From: Dehalococcoidia bacterium
Lineage (GTDB): Bacteria; Chloroflexota; Dehalococcoidia; Tepidiformales; Tepidiformaceae
Reading direction: 5' to 3'
Assembly (NCBI GenBank): GCA_020850615.1
Contig: JADZEI010000011.1
Location: 115,552-179,551, forward strand
DNA: 64,000 bases
Position 1 is the stretch's first letter. Each line of letters begins with the position of its first letter. Shown here one piece after another: positions 7,848 to 16,769 of this stretch. The translations under genes were made by a program, and so were the position numbers. A model generated the notes under the pieces. That model ran no database searches. It was not told the origin of the DNA and saw only the letters and a list, made by a program, of their open reading frames with translations.

Positions 7848-9034
7848 CTCGCGCGCTTGCCCAGGCGCTTGCCGAAGAAGGCGCTCGCGGAGACGCCGGG
7901 CTTGAGCGCGTCAATGACGCCGGGGATCGGCTCGTGCTCGTTGGGGGCGGCGTGGTCGCGGACTTCGATGCGGTAGGCCGGGCCGAAGAGCGTCCGGATC
8001 CGCCGGGTGACGCCCTCGATGTGCTCGTCGCCGCAGTAGATGTTGACCGGGACGTCCCCGGCGCTCGTCACGCCGATGCGGTCGTAGCCACGGAGGAAGC
8101 GCCGGAGGAGGAGGACGGCGTCCATCGGGTCGACGTTTGGCGGCGGCTGCACCACCACGAGGTGGCACGGTAGGCCGAAGCGCGGGCGCACGTAGTACGC
8201 CGGCAGCCCGGTCCGCTCGTCGCGGCCGCTGACGGCGAACTGGTCGTTCAGGCGGTCCAGCATGCCGAGGACCTGCTGACGCGAGACGGGCGCCACGAGG
8301 AGGTCGCCGGCGCCGGCGCGGAGGGCCCAGACCGCATCGCGGAGCTGGGCGGCTTCGGTGACGATGACGGTGCGCACGCGGTCGACCGCCTGGAGCCCGC
8401 CGACGAACTCGGCCGCCTCACCGGAGAGGCCGGCGGCAACGAGGTAGACGACGACGGTATGGCCGTCGCCCGGGCCATCGACGACCAAGTGGCCGAACGG
8501 CTCGACCGTCTCCCGCAGGGTCGCGACATCGCGCGGGTCCAGGCCGACGGGGACGATGCGGTAGTTGACGTCGTGCGAGACGGTGGCGGGCTCGTCGCCG
8601 GCGCGGCGGTTGCCCCAGCGGGTCGCCGATTCCTGGTCGACGACCTCGCGGAACCACTGCACGCAGGAGGAGCAGAGGGTGTAGTGGTGGCCGTGTTCGG
8701 AGAGGCGCCGGATGGGCGCGAGCACGGCGCCGGCATCGTCCGGGAGGAGGTGGAGGGCGAAAACGCTGCCCTCTGGCTCGCCGTAGCAGACGTCGCAGCC
8801 GCCTTCGCGGCGCCATTCGCGGGTGCGGTCGGGGAGGTGGACGCGAGCGCTCTCGCCGCTGCGGGTCACCGCCTGATCGAGCGCTTCGCGGACGATGGCG
8901 AAACAGGGCGTGCAGAGGCGGAGGCTCTCGAGGCTGGCGCTCTCGGACTGGTCGAGCCCCTGCTCCAGGTACAGGTCGCCGCAGTAATCGCGCGACGCGC
9001 AGATAGCGCAGTAGCCATCCCAGTCGTTTCTCAT
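7844..9034 (-). CDS. Zinc-ribbon, receiver-like and degenerate GGDEF-like protein
   Basis: 396 residues. The N-terminus has paired cysteines (CAIC at 9-12, C18, then LCTPC, later CDVC and CSSC) that could form two zinc sites. The middle resembles a response-regulator receiver domain, ending in AAQLRDAVWALRAGAGDLLVAPVSRQQVLGMLDRL, which is typical of helices 4-5 of a receiver. The C-terminal ~110 residues have a cyclase-like layout without a GGDEF motif. ATG 9034 has GAGGGGG upstream. Function unknown; perhaps a signalling scaffold. It lies 74 bases downstream of the TetR gene on the same strand. Confidence 0.55.
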   Translation of the reverse strand: MRNDWDGYCAICASRDYCGDLYLEQGLDQSESASLESLRLCTPCFAIVREALDQAVTRSGESARVHLPDRTREWRREGGCDVCYGEPEGSVFALHLLPDDAGAVLAPIRRLSEHGHHYTLCSSCVQWFREVVDQESATRWGNRRAGDEPATVSHDVNYRIVPVGLDPRDVATLRETVEPFGHLVVDGPGDGHTVVVYLVAAGLSGEAAEFVGGLQAVDRVRTVIVTEAAQLRDAVWALRAGAGDLLVAPVSRQQVLGMLDRLNDQFAVSGRDERTGLPAYYVRPRFGLPCHLVVVQPPPNVDPMDAVLLLRRFLRGYDRIGVTSAGDVPVNIYCGDEHIEGVTRRIRTLFGPAYRIEVRDHAAPNEHEPIPGVIDALKPGVSASAFFGKRLGKRAS

Positions 9035-9108
9035 CGAGCACCCCCTCAAGCGAGTTATCGACAGGCGATGTCGAGTTCTGCAGTCAGGGGGGCCCGCGGA
9101 GGTGCGGA

Positions 9109-9774
9109 TCAGCTCGCCGGAGCCTGGCCCCGGCCGGGCGCGAGAACGCTGCGCATGATCATCTCGGTGACCTGGTCGGCGATCCATTCGGGCTCCCACG
9201 GCCCGCCGGGGCGGTACCAGGTGGCAACACTCACGGAGGCGCGGGTGACCGTGAAGGCGGCGAGCTTGGGGTCGCCGGGTGTGAAGGCGCCCGACTCCAT
9301 GCCCTCGCGGATGACCCCGGCGATGAGGTTCTCGAACTGGCGCTGGAGGTCGCGGATCAGTGCGCGGCTTTCGTCGCAAAGGTCCGGCGGGTCGTTGAGG
9401 ATGATGGCCTGCTGCTCGACGGGCTGGAACGAGACGGCGACCTGCGCGCGGATTGCGCGGCGGAGCGTCGCCTCGGGGCCGAGGCCCCTGGCGATAATGG
9501 CCTCGAGGCCGCGTACGCCGTTGCGTGTGGCCATGACGCGGATTTCGGTGAACAAGTGTTCCTTGCTGACGAAGTAGTGATATAAGTGGCCCTTGGCAAG
9601 GCCGGCTTCGGCCGCGATGTCCTCCAGGTTGGTGCCCTGGTACCCGCGCCGTGCGAACGCGCGGGCGGCGCCGAGGAGGATGGCCTGTTTCTTCTCTTCC
9701 GTCCGCTCGACGTTTCGCACCCGGTGCCCGCGCAGGCCAACCGGAGCTGAACCCCTGTCCGTTTGCGTCATCAC
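9109..9774 (-). CDS. TetR/AcrR family transcriptional regulator
   Basis: 221 residues. The N-terminal helix-turn-helix is clear (AARAFARRGYQGTNLEDIA and AGLAKGHLYHYFVSKEHLF, about residues 35-80), followed by a helical ligand domain. The variable C-terminus gives no ligand clue, although TetR proteins of this type often control fatty-acid or acyl-CoA genes. A TATAAT hexamer on the minus strand at 9830-9835 is a likely -10 element about 55 bases upstream of the ATG. Confidence 0.9.
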   Translation of the reverse strand: MMTQTDRGSAPVGLRGHRVRNVERTEEKKQAILLGAARAFARRGYQGTNLEDIAAEAGLAKGHLYHYFVSKEHLFTEIRVMATRNGVRGLEAIIARGLGPEATLRRAIRAQVAVSFQPVEQQAIILNDPPDLCDESRALIRDLQRQFENLIAGVIREGMESGAFTPGDPKLAAFTVTRASVSVATWYRPGGPWEPEWIADQVTEMIMRSVLAPGRGQAPAS

Positions 9775-9829
9775 GAGAGCCTCGTTTGCGGCCGCTGGGA
9801 GCCGCCGGAGATTGGGAAGCGCTGAACTG

Positions 9830-9856
9830 ATTATAAGCGTGTGAACTCCCGCGCAA
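9830..9856 (-). promoter_or_regulatory. Candidate promoter of the TetR gene
   Basis: On the minus strand, TTGCGC (9856-9851), a 15-base spacer and TATAAT (9835-9830). The -10 is perfect but the spacer is short, so only the -10 is convincing. Confidence 0.35.
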
Positions 9857-9940
9857 TGTCGAGGTTTGCGGGAAATTGCTGGATATTGGCCGTGATGTCC
9901 CCGCCGTGACCCTGCTGGCGGCCCGGGCTATGCTGCGGCG

Positions 9941-10540
9941 ATGTTCATCGTCCTCGAAGGCGGCGAAGGGGCGGGCAAGAGCACGCTCGCGGCAGACCTC
10001 GCGGCCCGGCTGCGGGCGGCCGGCAGGACGGTGAACCTGACGCGTGAGCCCGGCGGCACGGCGGCGGGCGAGCTCGTCCGCGGGCTGCTCCACGAGCCGC
10101 TCCAGCCCTGGGCCGAGACGTTCGCATTCATGGTGGCGCGCGCGGAGCTGGTGGCAGAGGTCATCCGCCCGGCGCTGGAACGCGGCGAAACCGTCCTCTG
10201 CGACCGGTTCGCGGGCAGCACGTTCGCATACCAGGGGTGGGGGCGCGGCCTGGCCCTCGCCGACCTCGATCGGGTCAACGCGCTGGCGACGGGCGGGCTC
10301 GCGCCGGACCTGGTGCTCTATCTCGACATCCCGCCCGAGATCGGGCTGGCCCGGAAGCATGGCGAAACCGAAGCCATCCGCACGGGGCTGGAGGCGCGCG
10401 CCTTCCACGAACGCGTCCGGGAGGGCTACCGCGCGCAGGCGGCGGCCGCGCCGGCCACCTGGGTCACGATCGATGCGCTCCAGCCGGCAGCGGTCGTGGC
10501 GGAGCTGGCCTGGAGCGCGGTCGCCGCGCGGTTGGGCTGA
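9941..10540 (+). CDS. tmk: Thymidylate kinase
   Basis: 199 residues. Phosphorylates dTMP to dTDP in DNA precursor synthesis. The P-loop is GGEGAGKST (residues 7-15), with the TREPGG segment after it, the DRFAGSTFAYQG motif that contacts dTMP, and a lid region near residues 140-150. The length is normal for bacterial Tmk. It stands alone rather than next to holB. A strong hairpin follows. Confidence 0.93.
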   Translation: MFIVLEGGEGAGKSTLAADLAARLRAAGRTVNLTREPGGTAAGELVRGLLHEPLQPWAETFAFMVARAELVAEVIRPALERGETVLCDRFAGSTFAYQGWGRGLALADLDRVNALATGGLAPDLVLYLDIPPEIGLARKHGETEAIRTGLEARAFHERVREGYRAQAAAAPATWVTIDALQPAAVVAELAWSAVAARLG

Positions 10541-10552
10541 ACGAACGAAAAC

Positions 10553-10574
10553 GGCCCCTCCTCGCGGAGGGGCC
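10553..10574. terminator. Terminator hairpin between tmk and etfA
   Basis: A 9-bp perfect stem (GGCCCCTCC / GGAGGGGCC) with a TCGC loop lies between two convergent genes. There is an A-rich run on the left side (GAACGAAAAC), which reads as U-rich from the etfA side, so it may work in both directions. Confidence 0.75.
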
Positions 10575-10604
10575 ATTCGCCAGGCTGCGAACCCGGGTGG
10601 TGGT

Positions 10605-11558
10605 TTAGCCGAGCTTCTTGATCTCTTCGATCAGGGCCGGCAGGACCTTCTTGTAGTCGTCGATGATGGCGAACTTCGAGACGCGCACCATGTTCGAATC
10701 CGCGTCCTTGTTGATGGAGACGATGTTCTTCGAACCGGCCATGCCGGCCATGTGCTGGCTGGCGCCGGAGATGGCGATGGCGATGTAGAGGTTCGGCGAG
10801 ACGGTCTTGCCGGTGAGGCCGACCTGCTGGGAGGGCGGATACCAGCCGAGGTCGCAGGCAGCGCGGGAGGCGCCGACCGCGGCCACCTTGAGGGTGCCGG
10901 CGAGCTCTTCGAGGGCCTTGAAGGCGCTCTCATCGCCGAGACCGCGGCCGCCGCTGACGACGACCGCCGCGTCTTCGATGCGGATGCCGGTCGAAACCGC
11001 CTTCTCCGTGCCGAGGACGGTGATCTTCGACTCGCCCTTTTCGGCGATGGCGGTGACAGCGCCGCTGCGGCTCGCGTCCGCTTCGGGCGCGTCGAACGAC
11101 TTCGCCTTCACGGTGACGACCTGGAGCGGGCTCTTCCAGGTGTGCTCGGCGCGGGCGTTGCCGCCGTAGGCCGAGCGGGTGGCGCGCAGGCGGCCGGCCT
11201 CGATCTTGAGCTCGGTCGAATCCATGGCGACGCCGGTGTTGTTCGCGAAGGCGAGCATCGGGCCGAGGTCGCGGCCGAGGCTGGACTGGGCGATGAGGAC
11301 GATGTCGGCACCGGACTGGGCGACCGCGGCCTGGACGGCCGGGAGGAGGATGTCGGCCTGTGTGGCCGCATCGGAGGTGTAGGCGGAGTCGGCGCCAACG
11401 GCGATGAGCTCCTTGGCCTGCGCTTCGGAGCCGGCGATGAAGGCGGCGACCGGGCCGGCGCCTTCGCCCGAAAGCTTGCGGGCGGCGCCAATCAGTTCGA
11501 ACGAGGCCGGGGTGACCGCACCCTCGGCCGCTTCAGCAACAACCAGAATTCCAGGCAT
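10605..11558 (-). CDS. etfA: Electron transfer flavoprotein alpha subunit
   Basis: 317 residues. Takes electrons from acyl-CoA dehydrogenases and passes them to ETF:quinone oxidoreductase. The C-terminal FAD-binding domain shows [21 protein letters not shown] and the ETF-alpha signature around [20 protein letters not shown] with SQHMAGM. The N-terminal domain pairs with the beta subunit. It is the second gene of an etfB-etfA pair with an 8-base gap. An acyl-CoA dehydrogenase gene lies 4 kb away. Confidence 0.93.
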   Translation of the reverse strand: MPGILVVAEAAEGAVTPASFELIGAARKLSGEGAGPVAAFIAGSEAQAKELIAVGADSAYTSDAATQADILLPAVQAAVAQSGADIVLIAQSSLGRDLGPMLAFANNTGVAMDSTELKIEAGRLRATRSAYGGNARAEHTWKSPLQVVTVKAKSFDAPEADASRSGAVTAIAEKGESKITVLGTEKAVSTGIRIEDAAVVVSGGRGLGDESAFKALEELAGTLKVAAVGASRAACDLGWYPPSQQVGLTGKTVSPNLYIAIAISGASQHMAGMAGSKNIVSINKDADSNMVRVSKFAIIDDYKKVLPALIEEIKKLG

Positions 11559-11568
11559 CCCCGGCTCC

Positions 11569-12372
11569 TTAGATCAGCTTGGCCGCGCGAAGCTTCTGCG
11601 CGAGGTTGCGGGCCTTCTCTTCGGGCGAGTCGCCCTCGATGATCTCGACGTTGCTCTCGACCTTGGGGACGTAGAGCGCTTCGAGCGGCATCACGCGGTT
11701 CGCGGCGCCGGTCGCATCGGCACCGAGGCCGAGGTCCGCAGCGCTCCAGACCTGCACGGTCTTCTTCGCGGCCATCATGATCTGGCGGAGCTGCGGGTAG
11801 CGAGGCTCGCCGAACTCGTTCGAGACGGTGACGATCGCCGGGAGGGGCGCTTCGACCGTCTGGAAGCCGTCGTCGAGGACGCGCTCGACCTTGACGCCGT
11901 TGGCCGTCTTCTCGATGGCCTTGGCGACGGAGACCACGGGCACGCCGAGGGCCTGGCCGACGCCGAGCGGCACCACGCCCATGTCCCAGTCCGCGGAAGC
12001 GCGGCCCATCAGGACGAGGTCGCATTCGCCGATCTTCTTGATGGCGGCGGCGAGGGCGTTGGCCGTCTGGAAGTTGTCGATGTCGTCGAAGGCGGGGTCG
12101 TTGAGGAGCACGCCTTCGTCGGCGCCCATGGCGAGCGCATGCTTGATGGCGTCGCGGGCGCTATCGGGGCCGAGGGAGATGACGGTGACCTTGCCGCCGC
12201 CGGCAGCGTCCTTGAGGCGGAGGGCCGCCTCGGTGGCCTGCGGGTCGTACGGGTTGACGACGGGCGCGATGCCCTGTGCGGGGATGACCTTCTTCGCCGC
12301 TTCGTCCACCTTGAACGACGCCGCGGGCGTTTCGGGGTCCGGGATCTGCTTCACGCATACGATGATGTTCAC
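11569..12372 (-). CDS. etfB: Electron transfer flavoprotein beta subunit
   Basis: 267 residues from a GTG start (VNIIVCVKQIPDPE), the conserved start of ETF beta, with AGGAGG about 13 bases upstream. An adenine-nucleotide-binding pattern is visible: VNPYDPQATEAALRLKD, VISLGPDSARDAIKHALAMGAD and the beta signature in VERVLDDGFQTVEAPLPAIV. It holds AMP in the ETF heterodimer. First gene of the etfBA unit. Confidence 0.93.
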   Translation of the reverse strand: MNIIVCVKQIPDPETPAASFKVDEAAKKVIPAQGIAPVVNPYDPQATEAALRLKDAAGGGKVTVISLGPDSARDAIKHALAMGADEGVLLNDPAFDDIDNFQTANALAAAIKKIGECDLVLMGRASADWDMGVVPLGVGQALGVPVVSVAKAIEKTANGVKVERVLDDGFQTVEAPLPAIVTVSNEFGEPRYPQLRQIMMAAKKTVQVWSAADLGLGADATGAANRVMPLEALYVPKVESNVEIIEGDSPEEKARNLAQKLRAAKLI

Positions 12373-12594
12373 GCCGTAGCTGCGCCTCCTGCGCTGACCG
12401 GGCGGGCTGTCTGCTGCCGCCTCTGGGAATGCACACGAACGGGAATTGGGGGAAACCCGAAGAATCCTAGCACCCCATTGCGAGTTTGTGAAATCCGGCA
12501 CGCACGGCGACCGGCGCGGCGAGAGACTCCCGGGCCCCGCCGCCGGGCCGTGCGACCCATCCCGCGGCGGTGGCCACGACGTAATGCTATCGGC

Positions 12595-13995
12595 ATGACC
12601 GCGAGTGCCGCCGCCGGCTCCCCCAGCTCTGCCGCTCCCGCAGCGGGCGAGCGGCTCCCGGCGCACGTCCGGTTCGCCTTCGGGTTCCACAGCATCGCCG
12701 GCAACGCGGTCTCGCAGACGTGGGCGCTGTGGCTCCTGTACTTCTATGCGCCGCCATCCGATGCCGACATCGCGACGCGCGTGCCGGGGATCGGCGGCGT
12801 CGACGCGCGCGTGGCCCTCGGGGTGGCGCTCACCCTGGCCCGGCTGATCGAAGCAATCGACGACCCGCTCATCGGCTACTGGACCGATCGAACGAAGTCG
12901 AAGTGGGGGCGCCGCCTGCCGTTCATCGTGTTCGCGACGCCGTTCTGGGCGCTGTTCTTCGTGCTGCTGTTCACGCCGCCGGCCGAGGGTGAGAGCGCAC
13001 TGAACCTGGGCTATCTGTTCTTCCTGGCGATGGCCTTCTTCCTCTTCAGCAACCTCGCCGGGGCGCCGTTCGAAGCGCTCCTGCCATCGATCGCGCCGCG
13101 CGCCGACGACCGGCTCTCGATCGCGAGCTGGCAACTGATCTTCGGCGTCATGGGTGCCGTGGTGGGGCTGTCGCTGAGCTCGCTGATCCAGGGCTGGTTC
13201 GGGTTCGCGGTCATGGCGATGTTCGTCGCGGTCATCGCGCTCACCGTGCGGTACGCGGCCGCCGCGGCGGTGTGGCGGTACGCGCGCGCCGACGCCACGC
13301 CATCGACGCCGGGCTTCCGCAAGGCCGTCTCGGGCACGATTTCGAACGACCAGTTCCGGGCGTTCATCCCGAGCTTCGTGCTCTTCCAGATGGGACTCCA
13401 GATGCTGACCGCGCTGTTGCCCTTCTATGTCGAAGCGGTGCTCGACGATGCGGAGCTCTTCGGGCTCAACGGCCGGGACGACGAGGGCGTGTTCACGTTC
13501 CTGCTCACGGCCGCGGTCATCGTGGGGATGCTGACGGCCATGCCGCTGTTCGTGCGGCTGGCCCGGAAGGTGGGCAAGGCCGAGGCCTACCGGGTGGCGA
13601 TGCTGTGGGCGGCGGGGTGGTTCCCGGTGCTCTTCCTCGCCGGGTTCTTCCCCGGGACGCCGGCACTGCCGCAGGCGGTCATCGGCGTGTTCATCGCCGG
13701 GATGGCGACCGCTGGCGTGTTCCTCTTTCCCGGCATCCTGACCGCGGACATCGTCGACTATGACCAGACCCGGACGGACACGCGGCGGGAAGCGATGTTC
13801 TATGGCACGCAGAACCTGTTCGAGAAGCTGGCCGGGTCGCTGTCGCCGCTGCTCTTCGCGCTGGTCTTGCTCGCGGGCGACTCCGCGTCGAACCCCCTCG
13901 GCATCCGGCTGGTGGGGCCCGTCGCGGGTGCGCTGGTGTTCGTCGCGTACCTCTCGTTCCGAAGGTACCGACTGATGGAAGGCGTCGAGGCGTAG
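12595..13995 (+). CDS. MFS transporter of the GPH (glycoside-pentoside-hexuronide:cation) type
   Basis: 466 residues with about twelve hydrophobic segments. GPH features are EAIDDPLIGYWTDRTKSKWGRRLPF (loop 2-3, described here by its two halves: the DDP and the GRRLPF parts), a second-half DIVDYDQTRTDTRREAMFYG and FEKLAGSLSPLL. These match sugar or drug:cation symporters. Substrate unknown. The ATG at 12595 has no strong ribosome site. The last codons (EGVEA, stop) lie in a copy of the octamer repeat. Confidence 0.8.
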   Translation: MTASAAAGSPSSAAPAAGERLPAHVRFAFGFHSIAGNAVSQTWALWLLYFYAPPSDADIATRVPGIGGVDARVALGVALTLARLIEAIDDPLIGYWTDRTKSKWGRRLPFIVFATPFWALFFVLLFTPPAEGESALNLGYLFFLAMAFFLFSNLAGAPFEALLPSIAPRADDRLSIASWQLIFGVMGAVVGLSLSSLIQGWFGFAVMAMFVAVIALTVRYAAAAAVWRYARADATPSTPGFRKAVSGTISNDQFRAFIPSFVLFQMGLQMLTALLPFYVEAVLDDAELFGLNGRDDEGVFTFLLTAAVIVGMLTAMPLFVRLARKVGKAEAYRVAMLWAAGWFPVLFLAGFFPGTPALPQAVIGVFIAGMATAGVFLFPGILTADIVDYDQTRTDTRREAMFYGTQNLFEKLAGSLSPLLFALVLLAGDSASNPLGIRLVGPVAGALVFVAYLSFRRYRLMEGVEA

Positions 13996-14025
13996 AGGGG
14001 TGAGCTTAGCCGCGGGAGCTCGCGG
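13981..14025. repeat. Degenerate copy of the octamer repeat element
   Basis: GAAGGCGTC, GAGGCGTA and GAGGGGTGA are followed by AGCCGCGGGAG. It provides the final codons and TAG stop of the transporter gene and runs into the convergent DUF2442 gene. Same position class as the copies at 4983 and 6073. Confidence 0.6.
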
Positions 14026-14266
14026 GGGTGCCTGCAAGGAGGCCGGCGGTGCTGAGGTCTTCGTCCACGTCGGGCCAGTGGATGCCGAAGCCGCCGCCCG
14101 CGATCTCCCAGCGCGCGCGCTGCGCGGGGGTGGCATGGAGGAGGCGCGGGAACCATGCCAGCGGCACGATGATCGTGCGGCCGTCCATCAGGTCGACCGC
14201 GAGATGGAACTCGTCGACGCGGACATCCTTGACGGCCACGCCGGGCCCAGGCGCGGAAGTACTCAT
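14006..14266 (-). CDS. DUF2442 domain protein
   Basis: 86 residues. The C-terminal WEIAGGGFGIHWPDVDEDLS is the hallmark of DUF2442, and the N-terminal half with VDLMDGRTIIVPLAWFPRLL also fits. DUF2442 proteins often sit beside DUF4160 and are thought to be toxin-antitoxin-like, but no DUF4160 partner is seen here, so the role is open. Confidence 0.85.
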   Translation of the reverse strand: MSTSAPGPGVAVKDVRVDEFHLAVDLMDGRTIIVPLAWFPRLLHATPAQRARWEIAGGGFGIHWPDVDEDLSTAGLLAGTPASSRG

Positions 14267-14355
14267 CCCAGGCCTCCAGCAGCTCGGTTTGGTGTGATTC
14301 TACGTCCGCCGGGGCCGCGCGGCTCGTGGCACGGCGGCGCGGTATCCTTTGGCGC

Positions 14356-14856
14356 ATGGCAAAGGACGAATCGTTCGACATCACAACCGGCGCGGACCTC
14401 CAGGAGGTCGACAACGCCGTGAACCAGTCGAAGCGCGAGATCTCGACGCGCTTCGACTTCAAGAACGTGCTTGCGGACATCGAGTACGACCGCCAGAAGG
14501 CGACCATCGCCATCCACACGGCGGACGAGTACAAGCTCGAAGCGATCTGGCAGGTGCTCACCCAGCGCTTTATCGCCCGCAACGTGCCAGTGAAGAACCT
14601 GCAGCACGGCAACGTCGAGAAGGCCGCCGCCGGCACGGTCCGCCAGACGACGACGCTCACGCAGGGCATCGAGACCGAGATCGGCAAGAAGATCGTCAAG
14701 TTCATCAAGGACCAGAAGTACAAGAAGGTCCAGGCGCAGGTGCAGGGCGACGCGGTGCGCGTGAGCAGCCCGAGCCGGGACGAGCTGCAGCAGGTCATGC
14801 AGGCGGTGAAGGGCGAGGACTACGGCATCGAGCTGAAGTTCGGCAACTACCGGTAG
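14356..14856 (+). CDS. yajQ: YajQ family nucleotide-binding protein
   Basis: 166 residues. Start MAKDESFDITTGADLQEVDNA is typical of YajQ/DUF520, and RFDFKNV, TLTQGIETEIGKKIVKFIKD and SPSRDELQQVM are conserved blocks. The family has two ferredoxin-like domains and binds nucleotides; members in xanthomonads bind c-di-GMP. The family normally begins MAxxxSFDI, so the ATG at 14356 is used. It is followed 10 bases later by the UPF0126 gene. Confidence 0.93.
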   Translation: MAKDESFDITTGADLQEVDNAVNQSKREISTRFDFKNVLADIEYDRQKATIAIHTADEYKLEAIWQVLTQRFIARNVPVKNLQHGNVEKAAAGTVRQTTTLTQGIETEIGKKIVKFIKDQKYKKVQAQVQGDAVRVSSPSRDELQQVMQAVKGEDYGIELKFGNYR

Positions 14857-14866
14857 GCCGCGCCCC

Positions 14867-15511
14867 ATGGACCTCGACGCCGCGGGACTGGTCCAGGCCT
14901 TCGACCGGATCGGCATCGTGGCGTTCGCGCTTGGCGGCGTCCAGGTCGGGATGCGGCGGCGGCTCGACGTCTTCGGGCTGCTCGTGATGGGCGTCGTGAC
15001 CGCGACGGGCGGCGGGCTCATCCGCGACGTGGTCATCGGGCGCGTGCCGTTCGTGCTCGAACACGGGGACTACCTGCTACTCGCCACCGTCTCGTCGGTT
15101 GCGGGCATAGCGCTGGCGTGGCGGCGGCGCACCATCCCGAAGCCGCTGCTCGCGGTTGCGGACGCGGCCGGGCTGGGGGCGTTCGCGGCAGCTGGTGCGC
15201 TCGCCGGGGTCGAAGCGGGGTTGCCCCTGCCCGCGGTCATCGTCCTTGCCATCGTCACGGCCACGGGCGGCGGGGTGATCCGCGACCTCCTCGCCGACCG
15301 CGTGCCGCTCGTCCTTCGTGCGGAGGTGAACGCGACAGCAGCCGCGATCGGCGGCCTCGTCACCTGGGCGGTGGAGCCCGCATCAGTCGGCGCGGCAGCC
15401 CTCGCCGGGGCACTGACCGCCTCGGGCGTGCGCGGGCTGACCATCGCGTTGAACGTCCATCTTCCCGCGCCCGGCGGGCGGCGCGCGACGGATGACGACG
15501 CGGTTTCCTGA
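14867..15511 (+). CDS. UPF0126/TRIC-type membrane protein
   Basis: 214 residues, seven membrane helices arranged as two repeats. Each repeat has the TATGGGxxRD motif (VVTATGGGLIRDVVIGRVP and IVTATGGGVIRDLLADRVP), the signature of the YadS/UPF0126 family related to trimeric intracellular cation channels; some members are glycine or cation transport proteins. Ten bases after yajQ, probably co-transcribed. Confidence 0.88.
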   Translation: MDLDAAGLVQAFDRIGIVAFALGGVQVGMRRRLDVFGLLVMGVVTATGGGLIRDVVIGRVPFVLEHGDYLLLATVSSVAGIALAWRRRTIPKPLLAVADAAGLGAFAAAGALAGVEAGLPLPAVIVLAIVTATGGGVIRDLLADRVPLVLRAEVNATAAAIGGLVTWAVEPASVGAAALAGALTASGVRGLTIALNVHLPAPGGRRATDDDAVS

Positions 15512-15577
15512 GCGCTCGGAAACGTGCCAGAATGCGGCGCGAATTCGATTCGGCAACGAAGCCGGCAGGGAGGCTGC

Positions 15578-16753
15578 GTGGAGCTCAAGTTCGGACCAGC
15601 GGAAGAACAGCTGCGCGACGAGGTTCGCGCGTTCCTGAAGCAACACCTGCGCGAGGACCGCAAAGAAGTCGGGCTCGGGCAGCGCAGCGACGAGGACTTC
15701 GAGGCGGCGCTCGCCTTCAATCGCGCGCTGGGCGAACGCGGCTGGATCGCGCCCGCGTGGCCGAAGGCGTACGGGGGCCTCGGCGCGTCGATCTATGAGC
15801 AGATGGTGTTCGCGGAAGAGCTGGGCTATGCGAGCGCGCCCGACACCGGCACGCGCGGCTTCGGCGTTGGGATGATCGGCCCGACGCTCATCGTCCACGC
15901 GAGCGAGGAGCAGAAGAAGCACTACCTGCCGAAGATCCAGAGCGGCGAGCACATCTGGTGCCAGGGCTACAGCGAACCGGGCGCGGGGTCGGACCTGGCC
16001 GCGCTCCAGACGCGCGCGGTCCGCGACGGCGACGAGTACGTCATCAACGGCCAGAAGATCTGGACTTCGGGCGGGCACCGCGCGAACCAGATGTTCTGCC
16101 TCGTGCGGACGGACCCGGAGGCGCCGAAGCACCGGGGCATCACGTTCCTGCTGATCGACGACATCAAGAACACGCCGGGCCTGACTATCCGGCCGCTCAT
16201 CAACATGGCGGACCGCCACCACTTCAACGAGGTGTTCTTCGAAGATGTGCGCGTGCCGGCCAGGAACGTCGTCGGCGAAGAGAACCGCGGGTGGTACGTG
16301 GGGATGACGCTACTGGACTTCGAGCGATCCGGCATCGGGACGACGGCGGGGCAGCGGCGCACGCTGGAGGAGCTCGCAGATGCGCTGCGAGGCGGCCCCG
16401 CGGACCGGCGAGCGAAGTACCGGGCGAAGCTGGCCGATCATGTCGTCGCGAACAACGTCGGCAAGTACCTGGGCTACCGGATCGGCTACATGCAGCAGGC
16501 GGGGCTGCACCCGAACTACGAGGCGTCGGTCATCAAGATCTACCAGTCGGAGCTGGGGCAGCGGATCTACAACTTCGGCGTGAACCTGCTCGGGCTTGCG
16601 GGGCAGCTGCGGCCGGAGGAATCACGCGCGCCCATCGGCGGCGGCCTCATGGAGAACTACCTGACCTCGGTGCCGTCGACCATCTACAGCGGCTCGAACG
16701 AGATCCAGCGGAACATCATCGCGACGCGCGGGCTCGGGCTGCCGCGGGGATAG
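15578..16753 (+). CDS. Acyl-CoA dehydrogenase
   Basis: 391 residues from GTG 15578, with AGGGAGG five bases upstream; a frame reaching 15524 adds non-family residues. FAD-dependent alpha,beta-dehydrogenation of an acyl-CoA, passing electrons to ETF. Clear blocks are WCQGYSEPGAGSDLA, INGQKIWTSGGHRAN, FFEDVRVPARNVVG and the C-terminal IYSGSNEIQRN. The site used by medium-chain enzymes for the catalytic Glu (YEG) is Ser here, but LLDFERSG places Glu249 where isovaleryl- and long-chain enzymes have theirs. That suggests a branched or long-chain type substrate (inference). Confidence 0.92.
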   Translation: MELKFGPAEEQLRDEVRAFLKQHLREDRKEVGLGQRSDEDFEAALAFNRALGERGWIAPAWPKAYGGLGASIYEQMVFAEELGYASAPDTGTRGFGVGMIGPTLIVHASEEQKKHYLPKIQSGEHIWCQGYSEPGAGSDLAALQTRAVRDGDEYVINGQKIWTSGGHRANQMFCLVRTDPEAPKHRGITFLLIDDIKNTPGLTIRPLINMADRHHFNEVFFEDVRVPARNVVGEENRGWYVGMTLLDFERSGIGTTAGQRRTLEELADALRGGPADRRAKYRAKLADHVVANNVGKYLGYRIGYMQQAGLHPNYEASVIKIYQSELGQRIYNFGVNLLGLAGQLRPEESRAPIGGGLMENYLTSVPSTIYSGSNEIQRNIIATRGLGLPRG

Positions 16754-16769
16754 CGGGGTCGAAGGTCGA

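Noticed and set aside
11569..14136. Very long minus-strand open frame spanning etfB and the transporter
   Set aside because: The part beyond 12372 is antisense to the transporter and rich in Arg, Glu, His and Gln, typical of high-GC shadow frames.
15578..16753. Inactive acyl-CoA dehydrogenase because YEG is replaced by YSG
   Set aside because: Glu249 in LDFERSG lies where isovaleryl-CoA and long-chain enzymes keep their catalytic base, so activity is still likely.
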